Source: Aspidapion aeneum
Taxonomy: Eukaryota > Arthropoda > Insecta > Coleoptera > Brentidae
DNA: 64,000 nt
Assembly (NCBI GenBank): GCA_963576565.1
Contig: OY755045.1
Coordinates: forward strand, 36,042,667-36,106,666
Direction: 5' to 3'
Shown piece by piece: positions 21,517 to 33,257 of the stretch (the first letter of the stretch is position 1; the number at the start of each line of letters is the position of its first letter). The position numbers and the translations under genes were made by a program. The notes under the pieces are model-generated. The model saw nothing but the letters and a program-made list of their open reading frames with translations, did no database searches and was not told where the DNA came from.

Positions 21517-22861
21517 TTTAGATAACACCGCTCAACAGGTAGAATGTTGCAAGAATATTTTTTGTGGATTATTATTCTCCAGGATACCCTGATTCCATAA
21601 CCACCTTTGGTTTATCTAAGTTGGCTCACTTTTGTAGGAAAAAAATAATAAAAACTGTTTTTCGTAAAATTTATATAAAAAAAATTATATCTTGAAAGCA
21701 TCTAAAGGTATACAACTCGAAATTGGGATAAAATTGAGGGATCATTAGCTGTATCTTACAGCAGAATATAAAAACCATCCGTAGCCGTGTTACGAATATA
21801 TAGCCAAAAAAACTACTAAAAATTGATAAATTTGAAAAGAAGTCAACACAACAAAACGAATAGCTAAGAAGAAAATTTGGGTTGACAGTTGTATCAAGTA
21901 ACAAACTTACTACCAAAAATGTCCTATACACTTTTTTCAGACGTTCACTATTATGGAAGTAAATTTGGTTTAGAGTTGATCAAAAATAAAAAAAAAACTC
22001 TTTTTAAATGGCATTTTTGTTACAAGATCTTCCCAAATTTATGATTAAAAACTTTAAAAAGAATATCCAAAAAGTCACTTCAAAATGACAATCCACAAAA
22101 CACCATCTTAAAAAATGGGAATCCAAAGAACACCAACTTAAAAAATAAAAATTCAAAACCTCCACGAAAGTCCAAAAAAATTGAAAATCTCCTTAGAATT
22201 CAACAGAAAAGTCAAGACTCAATGACACGTTAACAGTAGGTACGATTGAGAACTACACATTCAAACGAAAATATCGCGTCTTGTAATTGCAAAATGATAA
22301 AAAACGAGCAAAAACCATAGCTTATCTTATTTTTTTTTAATGACGATAAGAAACAATTGTTTTCTCTGTTTTTTTTTGCAACATTCTAATACCTAGATAT
22401 CTTTCAACCTGACGATTTTACGATCAAATATATTTGACATATTTTTTGGCTACTTCTTCAAGGAATTTTATGGTATGACTGACAAGCCACGTTACCAAGC
22501 GCTTTATATTAAATGTATTTTGTTCTGAAAAATCGCTTTTTTTCGGTTTCGAAACGTATTCTAATCAAGCGAGCTTAAGTAATTATACCATTTTTTTGCA
22601 CAAAAATTCTCCAGGTAATACTTTATTACTTTGCCAAATTTTGATAATTTGCTGCCTATAGTTTTAAAGTTATAGGACATTTTTTTACGAAAAACACGGT
22701 GAAATAGAAAAATCGTTTTTATTTTTTTTTACACAAAAGTGAGCCAACTTGAATAAACCAATGGTAGTTGCGGAGTCAGTAGGTAGCACTGAATAAAAAT
22801 TCAATTTTTTTGTTTTTGCAACAAGAACTTTTTCTTATTTTGTAGAGCGGTGTAATCTAAA
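21517..22861. mobile_element. 1.3 kb element with imperfect long inverted repeats
   Basis: The left end (TTTAGATAACACCGCTC at 21517-21533) is inversely matched by 22845-22861 (complement TTTAGATTACACCGCTC). Further in, tggtttatctaagttggctc near 21610 matches the complement of 22737-22760. The middle is AT-rich with no recognised transposase; the 86-codon ORF at 21671-21931 is not convincing. TSD not determined. Confidence 0.6.
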
Positions 22862-23167
22862 CTACTTTTAAAACAGTTAAACAGGAAATTAATCTAAACA
22901 ATAAAAAGGTAATAAAAAATATTGTCACAAAAGGCGCCTCCACCATATCGTGGCCTTTCTCACGAAGGGACCTCACTAGCATTTGGTAAATTTGTCAGGA
23001 GAACTAAAAAACGAAAAAGGGGTAGGTTCAAATCAGCCCAGCCAGCAGCTTAGTTTTAAAGGAATTCATTTCTTGTTTTCTATTTAGTTAGGTAATAGAA
23101 TTCACTTAAAATACATGATGGTGGCCTTTGTAAAAATGTAAGGATAGTTAAAATTTTTAGTATTATA

Positions 23168-23850
23168 CAGGGTGTCCCATAACGTAGGTGCCATATGCCA
23201 ACAGGTGATAGAGGAGGTCATGTCTGATAAAAAAGTTCCTATGATGCATGGGTCAAAACTCTTTCTTTGCCGAGATACAGAGCATCAAATTTGGTAATTT
23301 TTTTAACTTTTTTGATAATAACTTTAAAAAACGCAGTCAAAATATGAAATTGGGTAGATTCGTGTATTAGAACAAGAGCAATAAATTAAAATAAAACTTA
23401 GTTTGAAAAAAATTAGTCGGTCAATTTTTTTGGTATAAAATTTATAAATGCCATATTAAACGCATTGTTTTTTTTTTATATTTTTTGTTAGTAAAAACTG
23501 CTATTGAAATGTTTTAAAAGAATAAGTAAGCAAAAATTAATTTTTTCAAAAAATTATTATTTTTTATACTTTTTTGGAGGTTATTTTGTCAGACTGTATC
23601 TCCTTAACTTGTAATGTTATCAAAAAAAGGAATACCACATTTTTGAATCACCATTAACTGAGTATTCAGCTGGCCCTGACAGATTTTCTTTTTTTTGTAA
23701 AACCCTTTTCCCACCCACTTCTCTAACTTTTAACATCCTATACCTTAAAAACCGATGTGTGTTGACTCCCATGCTATATAAACTTTTTTTTCATAAATAA
23801 CCTCCTCTATCACCTGCTGCACTATGGCCCCTAAGTTATGGGACACCCTG
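23168..23850. mobile_element. Mariner-type MITE with CAGGGTGTCCCATAAC termini
   Basis: Both ends carry CAGGGTGTCCCATAAC as an inverted repeat, and TA dinucleotides flank the element (23166-23167 and 23851-23852). TIRs starting CAGGGTG with TA duplications are typical of Tc1/mariner-related MITEs in insects. The 683 bp interior has long T/A runs and no ORF. Confidence 0.85.
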
Positions 23851-24349
23851 TATATGTTGATAAGCCACTACGGGAGATTTTTTTTGATAATATATCAGTT
23901 ATGCCTTAGACTAATATGTGTAGATAAGCCAGTACGTGAGAATTTTTTTACTGTTATGTCAGATATATAGGTTTTAGTTTTGATACTAAAAATTTAATTA
24001 AAAAAAAGAAAAAATAAAGAATATAATAAAACAATTCTTGTTATATTGTATTAAATTTTAATGAAAATAAACTAAATAATATTTAGGTATAAGATGTTGG
24101 ACAAAAATAACAAATTTTTATTTATTTTGGTTAAGCTTTAATCTTAAAGAAATAGTACAAAAACGATATTTATAGCTAATCTATTTCATGAGGTAAGTTT
24201 TTTTAAAACTCTTGAATTTCGGGAAAACGAACTACGGGGCCGTTGACACACGAAAGGTCCTATCGCCAGATAGGTCGCTTCGTGTGAATTTTTTTTTAGT
24301 TTCTGCAGTTACCCCAATACTGATTTTATTAACCAAAGCTAAAGTATTT
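23851..24349. other. No recognised feature
   Basis: AT-rich spacer between the mariner-type MITE and family X copy 3. Two related 30-40 bp segments (gataagccactacgggaga and gataagccagtacgtgag, near 23859 and 23923) form a short direct repeat of about 64 bp period. Confidence 0.4.
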
Positions 24350-25410
24350 GTAATAAAGATATCATAACAAAAACATTTCATGTAAAAAAAAGCCAAGTAC
24401 GCGAAAGTGGTATTCCGTAAAAAGAATTGAGATAAAAGTAAAGGCAAGTCCTCCAATACAAATTTCAAAATGAAAGGTCTCACTAGTTTGGAAATGTTTT
24501 TTTAAACTTTGGTATTCCTAAGAGACATTTGCAGCCATAATAGCCAAGTTTAGAAAAACATTTCCAAACTAGTAAGAACCTTTAATTTTAAAATTTGCAT
24601 TGGAGAACTTGGCTTTTCTTTTATTTCAATTCTTTTTACGGAATACCACTTTCGCGTACTTGGCTTTTTTTACATGAATTGTTTTTGGATAATATTTAGG
24701 TTAAAAAAAATATTGTTTAAACCTTTTGCAATGCCTTATTAAAAATTTTGAGGTTTTTTTTATATTTTCCTATAGTTTTATCATAGTTTCTATCAGCCTT
24801 CTAAAGCTCAGCTCTCTAGTCTTCCTGGAAGTAGGCAATGTTAATTTTAAATAACTTTATATTCATAGTGGAGGGAAGTTAATTAAAATTTGAGGTTTTT
24901 TAATATATTTTTTTTAGTTTTATCATAGTTCCTATCGGCCTTCCAAAGCTCTCTAGCGTTTTTGGAAGTGGGCAATGTTACTTTTACATGTATGGGGGTT
25001 CGGTTCTGTTGGGGTTGCTTTTTTCCAGGGGTTTGGTCATAATTTCTATCAGTGTGCCAAATTTCAGCTTTGTAGCATGTCTGGAAGTACAGTAGAATTT
25101 TGATGATCTATACGTGAGTAAGTAGATGAGTGAGTGAGTGGCAATTTCGACGTTTTTTGAAATTTCCTAACTACTTTATTACTTCATGGAAGTCCATGAA
25201 ACTTGAAGGCATTGTTAATTCTATAAAGATCTACGACTGTGCAAAGTTTGAGTTTCGTAGCTCATTCCGAAGTAGAGTTTTAGATAGGTCAAATATAGGC
25301 TGAAATGTTTCAAGAAAAGATGGTACAGCAGTTTCCGCGCGAACTTGGCGGGGCACTGCCGTGCCTCCAGATGTCATTTGTAAGATGAAAGAGTTGCACG
25401 AGAACAGTTA
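24350..25410 (+). repeat. Family X, third copy (plus orientation), with internal hairpin
   Basis: Matches the two arms at 3.2-5.1 and 7.3-10.1 kb. It includes the ctatcagccttctaaagctc tandem units (near 24790 and 24940) and the segment shared with 6360-6577. The start is different: about 24378-24475 is inversely repeated at about 24555-24680 (agccaagtacgcgaaagtgg and complement), forming a 300 bp hairpin. The CCAGGTAGCAAGG MITE is absent here, giving an empty-site comparison. Confidence 0.75.
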
Positions 25411-26152
25411 GGTCCCTTCGTCAGAAAGGCGACGATATATGTCACAATATTTTTTATTTAGTGCCCTTGTAACTTAGGGATTTGGGAGATAATGAAATTA
25501 AATATAAAGAATCCAAATTTATACATGTATTTTACATACCATGTAGGTAAAAGCTATACTGAGCATAGGGAGCCTGCTTAAAAATAAAAATAAATGGCTG
25601 CTTAATATAAATTTTAGGTTGACAGTTTATTTTGAAGACTTATTTTAAAATTGCAACTACAAGGGCCAATTTGTTCTATGTTACAACTTTAATAGTAGAG
25701 GTAGATGTCAAGTGGATAATGTTTAAAATCCAATCCCAAAAAATTAAGTAGGTTCGGTTTGTTGACAAGCTCGTGATCTTCTTCTTCTAACTATCTGGTG
25801 AGTAAGAGTCAAAATTTATTTGTTTCCAATACTGTATAATAAAATTTTGCAATATCCTATTATTACAAATAAGCTTTTGAATCAAAAACTTGACAATAAT
25901 TCCAGAAAAATCGATCCATCTTCTTTGGATATATTTTAAGTCAGGCACTGGATTATCTCAAAAATCAATCGGTTTTTGATTTTGCGTGGCGAATTATTAT
26001 TTTAGTTTTCATCCTATTTTTAACAATTATACATATTCGCTGTTCCAGGAACTTTAATAGTACAATTGTACAATAGTGAAGTGAAATGTGCCTGTTAATA
26101 TTAATTTTTTAAATATTTACCTAATTTTTATTTAAAAAAAACCACTGCTAAA
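25411..26152. promoter_or_regulatory. Possible 5' flank and 5' UTR of the candidate host gene
   Basis: AT-rich sequence without repeats that I recognise. Directly before the ATG at 26153 is a short leader-like stretch (gtgaagtgaaatgtgcctg near 26075-26095). No TATA box or initiator could be assigned with confidence, and an upstream non-coding exon cannot be excluded. Confidence 0.25.
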
Positions 26153-26193
26153 ATGGAGAATGACGAAAACCAACACTACAAGAGATCAAGCAG
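26153..26193 (+). CDS. Candidate first coding exon of a host gene (split gene, exon 1)
   Basis: ATG at 26153 in context taaaATGG, then 13 codons beginning MENDENQHYKRSS, then AG followed by the strong donor GTATGT at 26194. The exon ends in phase 2. The next suitable exon found downstream (51450-51597) starts with one base that completes a Ser codon, so the two join in frame. The peptide is polar and charged, like a disordered N-terminus. The protein is not recognised. Nothing between the two exons looks like a non-repeat coding exon on the plus strand. Confidence 0.45.
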
Positions 26194-26333
26194 GTATGTT
26201 GCAATACAATGAAAGAAGTCCTGTTTGCATGGTCGCAGTACGTTCCGAAAACTAGCGTTTAAGTTAGCAAAGAAAATGTTCAGGGAACGTTTTTGCAACG
26301 TTTAGGGAACGTTATTGGAACGTCCACGCCACA

Positions 26334-26720
26334 TACCATTGAACAATAAATGGATCCATGACGGATATGAACCTTAAAATCAGTTTTTTGTAAGTATCTC
26401 TGAAACGAACCAAGTTTTTGGTTATAACACAAATTTTTTAAAAAAATGTGCGCTACAATATTCCGAAGACCTCATATTGATGCCATGCTTCGTTAAAGAG
26501 TTAGCATTTTTAAAGCTTTTTAACTGTCAAAAGACTGTCGTCATTGGCATTGATGAATTTCGAACAAAATCTAATCAGTTCGTTACAAAATTGAATACTA
26601 TTTTACCTACAAATTTCATGAAGATCGGTTGGGCGGTTTAGGAGCTATCGTGTTACGGACAGAGTTACACACACACACAGACAGACATCACGACGATACT
26701 GCTAGGGTAGGTCAAATTAC
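26334..26720. repeat. Dispersed repeat, copy 1 (inverse partner at 53525-53970)
   Basis: Contains tggatccatgacggat at one end and, near 26630-26690, a ggcggtttaggagctatcg motif next to a CA/CAGA microsatellite. The same features occur in opposite orientation at 53525-53970 (cgatagctcctaaaccgc and atccgtcatggatcca). No ORF. The type of element is unknown. Confidence 0.6.
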
Positions 26721-27059
26721 AGCCAAAAAACACATTTTCGGCGTCTCATCTCAAAAAAAAAATTTTGATCGAAAACAATACCTTCTCTAGCCATTGCTGT
26801 GCGGGCTAGGAAGGTAAAAATAAACGAATTTCCCGTGGGGGTCGGGGCCAAAGTTGGATATAAAATAACCAAAGGTTTTTTTTTTGATAAACTTGATACA
26901 ACACGTTTCTTTTCTTTAAAGAAGATCGTGCATCAAATCCTTGAAGTTTGTCTTGAATTAATACATACTGCGGCGTTGTGTCCGAACCACAGGTAGGGGT
27001 CACTGGAACTGCAGGGCCTTCTAGGGACATATAGATTACTAAACTGTTGCTAAAAACAT

Positions 27060-27968
27060 TTCCAGAATGACCTACGGGACCTATAGAAGGTGTCTTTGGG
27101 ACGTTTCAGTCGGAACGTTCCATGAACCGCTGCTGGGGACTTTTGTGGAACGTATTATTTTGGTCCAGCCTTGTGCTCAACCGACAGGACCTACAAGGGA
27201 GGTATATGGGACGTTACGATCAGAAAGTTTCCTAAACCACAGCTGGGAAGATTCCTGGCACGTACCATTTGGGTCCGGCGACGTTTCCGACTAACAAAGG
27301 TTGGAGTCGTCTGGGAAACAAGGAGTTTGTGGGACAAATATTTTAAACCACAAAAAAGGTTATCTCTCCATCTTGCGGTAAATAATATTTTGTCACTTAT
27401 TTTTTTCAAATGGGCATATTTCAGTTTTTAGGGGGTGGGGCTAGGGGGCATTTCCCTGATTCTCTGGTGGGCCAGTCCGACACTGACGAGGTGTACGTGT
27501 ATCTATGTGAATAGAGGAAACCTTCATTAAACCTCTTCAAAAAACGTATGAACGTCACAAAAGCCTGATTCCCCGACAGGTTTGTTAAAACACCCATGTA
27601 CATATTTTGTACTAATTTATACTAATTTAAATTTTCCGTAACTGTTTTTGCTTTGAAATTAAAAAAAAATTGCGCTTTTCGGATAACTTAAAAGGCAAAA
27701 AACGAAAGAAATATTAACGGCATATAAACTATTGGAAATGAACGAAAATAGTTCCGACGTTTTTTACATTTCTATAACAAGCAGCCAACAGTAAGTATAA
27801 ATTAGATTCGATCCGGGTTATTGGGCTGAAAACGGACTGTTCATAAATTACGAAACGCTCAAGTGGGGCGGGGGCTTGGCCTTGCGTTATTCGCAACATT
27901 TTTTTAATTTATTTTTTCTTTAAAATGCGTTACGAAGGGGAGGGGGTTCAAAAATCCTGACTTTTTGC
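27060..27968. other. GC-richer repeat-like block (27060-27310) and AT-rich remainder
   Basis: 27060-27310 has repeated phrases such as ggaacgt, gggacgtt and aaccgctgctgg/aaccacagctgg, suggesting an internally duplicated repeat. Related ggaacgtt motifs lie at 26235-26320. Overlapping ORFs in several frames and both strands argue against a gene. From 27310 to 27968 nothing is recognised. Confidence 0.4.
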
Positions 27969-28187
27969 CAGCGGCGTAGCGTGCCTGTAGGGGCGGGGGG
28001 GGGCCGACAGGTTAAAAGGGCGCCCATCAAAAATATTGCGACCAAAAAAAAAAAAGGTATGTCTTGTCTTTAGTTTTCTTCTCCGCCCTCTCAATTTGCC
28101 GTTGCCGGCCGTGCTACAACCCCCCCCCCCCCCCCGCGCCCCCCCGCGCCCCCCGCGTTCCCCCGCGCCCCCCACGCTACGCCACAG
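27969..28187. mobile_element. GC-tract MITE with CAGCGGCGTAGCGTG termini
   Basis: The left end CAGCGGCGTAGCGTG is matched inversely by CACGCTACGCCACAG at the right. The interior has long runs of G (27995-28008) and C (28121-28180). Flanks are ctttttgc and ctttgc, possibly an 8 bp TSD shortened by slippage in the T run. It belongs with the other CAGTGGCGTA-type hAT MITEs of the window. ORFs across it are artefacts of G/C runs. Confidence 0.65.
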
Positions 28188-28747
28188 CTTTGCGTTAGGT
28201 AATTTAAGAGTGTTCCCAAAGGGGTGAAATTTATACGAAGGTTTTAAGTCATAGGGTAAATGCAGGAGAGTTGCCGCACATTCCAAAAATAAATCTTATT
28301 TTTTTCAAAACAAAATTTATTAACTCCAATTTTTAACATTACTTAACTAAAACGGTTCTCTTCTAAAATATAAAAGATTTGTCACTTAAATCCTTAATCA
28401 TAAAAAATAAAAATATAATAAAAAACCTCTACAAAGCGGCATCTCTCCCCTAACCTAGGGAGAGATGCGCCTAGGAATGTGCTCCCCATTTGGAGATTAT
28501 GTCATCTTTTTGCGTAGCTTTAATTAATTGCTCTTCCGTCCAAGTGGCTGTTTTGGGAGCATTTGCAGATCGCTGATATTTGCGAGGCATACCATATAAA
28601 TTTTGATAAATATTTCCTTAATGGGTTGAAAAACTTAAAAAAAATAGAATATGTTACAAAAAAATTATGATGAAATTCACATCGTTTGTTTTATACACGA
28701 GCTAAACACAAACTGCTGTTAGACGCTGTATTGTCAGTCACGTAAAT

Positions 28748-28815
28748 TAGGGTCACTGCATCACGAAGACGAAGTGTCTATGGAGACGCCAGGCTTCCAG
28801 GATGCAGTGACCCTA
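28748..28815. mobile_element. 68 bp micro-MITE, hAT-like, TAGGGTCACTGCATC termini
   Basis: Exact 15 bp inverted repeats (28748-28762 and 28801-28815) and an exact 8 bp TSD ACGTAAAT (28740-28747 and 28816-28823). The terminus TAGGG fits the hAT YARNG consensus. The sequence differs from the TAGAGTCCC family, so this is a second micro-element family. Confidence 0.85.
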
Positions 28816-29279
28816 ACGTAAATTAGGTTGCGGCGACATCTGTTGCGCGTGGGTGAAATTACGACAAATGCGGCATCTCTCCAGCCGCGGCGTCTCTCCC
28901 GCATTTACCCTAGATGTGGTATCCCGTGGGATAGTTGTGGATGATTTTTTAAACTACCCTATAGAGGAATTGATAAAAGATCACACAATTTTAACTCACC
29001 GGGTGTTTTCGCACAAACTTTAGCTTATGACTTTTTATAAATTAGTTTTACAGAAAAACTTCTAGTATGTTTTTTTGTTTGAAATAAAACAAGAGTAAGA
29101 TAGTATAGTATCATATCTTATCATCATCATTATTTCAATTTAAGTAGAAAGCCTATATGACGTCAATAAATCCAAAATGGCAAATTTTCAATTTTTTTTA
29201 CAAACTTTGCCTAACAACTTTTGCTGAATTACTTTTAGAGAAATACTGTAAATAAAAAATAATAATAAAAAAAACACCC
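28816..29279. other. No recognised feature
   Basis: AT-rich sequence. The two stretches gcggcatctctcc (28437 and 28869) with nearby cgcatttaccct suggest the decayed ends of a repeat spanning about 28260-28910 into which the 68 bp micro-MITE inserted. The full structure was not resolved. Confidence 0.35.
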
Positions 29280-29483
29280 AACTGCTAAATCTACTTGTAA
29301 CTACTAGTCGCAGTTGAGTACAAAATTGATAGGAATACCTATAATGTACGACATGCTCCTACTTTTAGTTTTGGTGACCAAAATGCACTTACGAAATTAT
29401 ACAGTTTTGTATTTTCATGAATCAGGTTATTGCGTAATTTTGTACCCAACTGCGACTAGTAGTTACAAGTTGATTTAGCAGTT
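29280..29483. mobile_element. 204 bp foldback MITE
   Basis: Inverted repeats of about 48 bp with two or three mismatches (29280-29327 and 29436-29483): left arm begins AACTGCTAAATCTACTTG, right arm complement begins AACTGCTAAATCAACTTG. The 108 bp spacer has no ORF. No clear TSD. Confidence 0.7.
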
Positions 29484-30011
29484 TTTTTTTATTTCCAACT
29501 TTTAGGTTTAATTATTTTTCAGGCTTATAAAAAGCACTATGTATTTACCATTCATTTAGCGTTACCCAAAAAGTACGTGTAGATGTTTTAAGGGCGCGAA
29601 CAGTGTTACCTTTCATCGAGTGAAGGTGAGGGAGAAGGGAGGGAGAAGTGAACTAGTAAAATGGTGTTGAAAAAATACTTAAAGCGTGTGCAGAAAGAAT
29701 TTTTGAAATCGCTCTGTTTGTGAAAGTTATGGCTAAAACTATTACTAATAAGGAGGGTGGGAAGATGAGGGAAAGAGAGGGGGAAACTAGTAAAATGGTG
29801 TTGGAAAAAAAGTCTTAAAATTATGCAAATATGATTTTTTAAGAGGGTGGGGGGAATGCCAGGATGGTAGATGGGTAGGAGCAAGGAGGACTACAAAGTA
29901 ATTACAGCAAATTAGAGGATATTTGCAATGGGTTATTTATATAAATTAAGTCGTTACTTTTATATATCTTTATTATTAAGTTTTTTGTTACTTTTATTTT
30001 AGTTATTAGAT
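29484..30011. other. No gene recognised; short imperfect direct repeat
   Basis: 29630-29665 and 29755-29795 share gaagggagggagaagtgaactagtaaaatggtg-type wording (gagggggaaactagtaaaatggtg), a direct repeat of about 125 bp. The opposite-strand ORF at 29606-29884 follows this repeat and is low-complexity. Confidence 0.4.
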
Positions 30012-30362
30012 GTTATTTTGTCCTTGACAAGATGGAGATGGAAATAAAATATATTCAATTATTAGGTTGTTGTTTCCTTTATTATAACTTTGTTGTATCT
30101 TCTTATCACAGTTACAAATTATCACTACATCACATTACTTTTATTACAACTATTTATTACTATTTAATTAAGACTTTTATTTATTTTGTTATTTTGTCCT
30201 TGACAAGATGGAGATGGAAATAAAATATATTCAATTATTAGGTTGTTGTTTCCTTTATTATAACTTTGTTATATCTTCTTATCACAGTTAGAATTTATCA
30301 CTACATCACATTACTTTTATTACAACTACTTATTACTATTTAATTAAGACTTTTAATTATCA
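30012..30362. repeat. Two direct tandem units of 176 bp
   Basis: tccttgacaagatggagatgg occurs at 30021 and 30197, and the following ~165 bp match with few differences up to ttaattaagacttt. The ORF at 30032-30223 crosses the unit boundary and repeats itself, so it is not a gene. Confidence 0.85.
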
Positions 30363-31509
30363 TTTTACTTAAAATTAACTAGAACACGTTTACTATGTTT
30401 TAATGCCGGAAGCTAAGTGAGAGAATATAAATTTTTCTTTGTTGTGTACAAGTGAAATTACGCATGCAAATTAAATATTCAAAAATGGATATTTTTAATA
30501 CAGAACCGTTATCAAAGGCATTTCATTAAAATCGCCTGAAATTTAGGTAATTTGTATGCCTTAAAGCCGACATCATGTGACAAAATGGCGTCTGACGACC
30601 GCCATATTGACTCCTATTAAAAAAAATATAGCCTAGCACCTTCGGGATCAGTAGAAATACAACAATACCTTCATCAAAATCGGTTCAACCGTTTAGCCTC
30701 TAGCGCGACACAAACATACATATTTACATACATACATATCTTAATCGAAAAACAATCACCCTTCCTTTCGCCGTGCTGCAGTGGGGTAAAAAAGATTTTT
30801 GTTTGCAAGAGAACAGCGATAAATATAATAAAGAAATTAGCTTTATATCTTAAGATATTAATTTTTTTTAAATAATAAAAAATATATACTTTTTAGCCAA
30901 AAAAAAAATTACATATCTTTGTTAGTTTTTAACATATAATGCTAAGTTCTTTGCTACATTAATTAATTCTCTCTTGCAAACAATAAACATATTACCAGTT
31001 TTTCTGTAAAACTAATTTAGCGAAAGTTATAAGCCGAAGTTTGTGAAAAAATATGAAAAAAGCCGCCATCTTGGATTTCTGACGTTACACATTCCCTTTT
31101 ACTCAAATTGGAGGCAAACATCCAGCGACTTAACATTTAGTGATCCATCACCAATCCATCGCGCGTAGTCTAAAACTTTCTTGCTTAATCTAGAATTTTT
31201 TAAACTTAACTTAATATTAAAAAAAATAACAATATCTTTTTTAGTTCTAGAGATATGAAATTTGCTAGTGCAAAAATTAATTTGCCGTTCTATTGCGAAT
31301 AAATCATAACCCATACAATTTTTCCCTAAAGTTGATGTGGCAAAAGTTAAAAGTAAAAGTTTGTGAAAAAACATGTAGACAATCGCAATCTTGAATTTTT
31401 GACGTCACTCAGGCGCTCAAACAACCAGCGACTTAAATTTAAGTGGTCCATAAACAATTGATTTGAGATAGTCTTAAACTTCCTTCTCCAAATTTTTTTT
31501 TGGGTATAA
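30363..31509. other. AT-rich, repeat-derived; no gene recognised
   Basis: 30640-30790 contains the host-repeat motif tcggttcaaccgtttagcc and a cttcctttcgccgtgctgcagtggggta-like segment. The complement of the latter recurs at 49735-49770 in opposite orientation. 31020-31090 and 31355-31420 share the phrase gtttgtgaaaaaa...atcttg(g/a)attt...gacgt, a diverged direct repeat of about 330 bp, with a further relative at 39860-39920. Confidence 0.45.
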
Positions 31510-33130
31510 AAAAGTTACCGTACTCAACCCGAATTCCGTCACCCACCTGAAATCCGTCACTTTTTAGAAATGTTTTGAATTACTAAGCTAATCCTACAAT
31601 GGAATTAAAAAAAAATACTTTTATCATTTCACCTATATCGTCGTTGATCTTACAAACTGCTCATCTCAAGAAAATGCAGTTTTGGATGAGACCATAATAC
31701 TACCTTATTTGTGTCGTTCTTTCATCTCGCAAAGTGTCGTAACTCATACAAATCCTTTAAATAGTACAAAAATCATTAGATCCAAGAACATTTTTAGTGA
31801 TATTAATCCAAATTAAACTTTCCCTAAAACTTGAAATTGCTCTCTTGTAAAATTAACAAGCTGCGCGCAAAAAATTATTTTAGTCGTGCGTCAAGTGTAG
31901 AAGCGGAACGTCGCATTTTATTATAAGGTAAGCCACTTGCACGTACTAATTTAATCTAAGATTTTAGGTTCTTTATTATATTATTACCTAATATATTTGT
32001 ATTTTTACTAAACTAATGTCCGTAGATAAATTTTTAACCAAAATTTTTTTCCTCCTTTCGATTATTTTCAATAAAAAGGGGGTGGCGGGGTTTGGGTTAC
32101 AAAAAAACATTGAGCCGGAAATCCGACAGGAGTGACGGAATTCCCAATAAAAATAATGTCTATTCAAATTAATTTTTTTCATACCTACATTTATCAAAAA
32201 GCGAAAAATCACAATTACAAATTCCGTTACAGGCTTTTTGAGCTATTTTCTCTGAAAATGTTTTTTAAATTCAAGGTGTGGGAATTCAGGCTGTGGGGCT
32301 ATGACGGCTTTCCGATTATTTTATTTTTGTAAAAAATAAGGGTGACGGAGTTCGGGTGGGCAACAATTTTTTTAAAGTTCAATTTTTTTTATATTAACAA
32401 CCATCTAAAGACAAAAAATCTAAGATGATAAAACCTACAATAAATCAAATTTTTTAAATTTCAAATTCCCTCATATGTTTTTTATACTCAACTAATTTAA
32501 AATCTGTAATGAATTTGGGTGTCGGAATTCAGGTTACGACAATGACGGCTTTCAGGTTGTGATTTTCACGTTTGCTGGATTATGAAAGAAGCTGTCCCCT
32601 TTTCATGTCCAGAATTTTTGCTCCAAAAATATTCTGTTTACTGTAAGGAATAAATTTCTTACAAGGCTCCACCCCACTAAAAATTATTAATTATCATTTC
32701 GTATACCATAGATATAGGTTAAGCGAATTTTTAGTTATGTTACAGTCAGACAGATAGACCGACAGATAATCCTGGAACAGTTATACTGACACACAGACAT
32801 ATACTACCACATAATTTGGTAATAAATTTTTTTTTGGGTTTTTAAACAACTCATTTGAAGTGGTGATAAAAATATTTTATTGACGAACCCATTAGGCTTT
32901 CACGTCTAATGGTATGCATGAAAAACTCAAAATTCTATATTTTTTCGTGTGCGTACTGAGGTCCTCCTAAAAATGATTATGAATTTATTTAAGCAAAGTT
33001 AATTAGTACAATAAAAGTTAGTTGTATTTGTTATAGATTGTTTTTATCATATGACGGAATTCAGGTCACAATTATGTCGGAGTTTAGGTAAGCACTATGA
33101 CGGAATTAGAAATTTCGGATCTCTAACTTT
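31510..33130. repeat. Region with a dispersed GACGGAATTCAGGT-like motif
   Basis: The motif or its complement appears at about 31528 (cgaattccgtcac), 31546 (ctgaaatccgtcac), 32133 (gtgacggaattcc), 32342 (gtgacggagttcgggt), 32520 (gtcggaattcaggtt), 32550 (gacggctttcaggtt), 33053 (gacggaattcaggt), 33077 (gtcggagtttaggt) and 33100 (gacggaatta). The orientation turns over once, with inverted copies at the left. It looks like an old TIR element with subterminal repeats. No convincing ORF. Confidence 0.5.
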
Positions 33131-33257
33131 TTCTATTTACTAAAAAAATATAGTTAGATTTAAATTCTCAAAATAGAATACAATGTTTAATCAAAAGTTT
33201 CAGCACAAATAAAAATAATGCAATATATCAACACATAGAACATTGTATTTAAGATAT

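Noticed and set aside
27948..28286. Gly/Arg-rich and Pro-rich ORFs on opposite strands
   Set aside because: They read through poly-G and poly-C runs of a MITE and have no domain.
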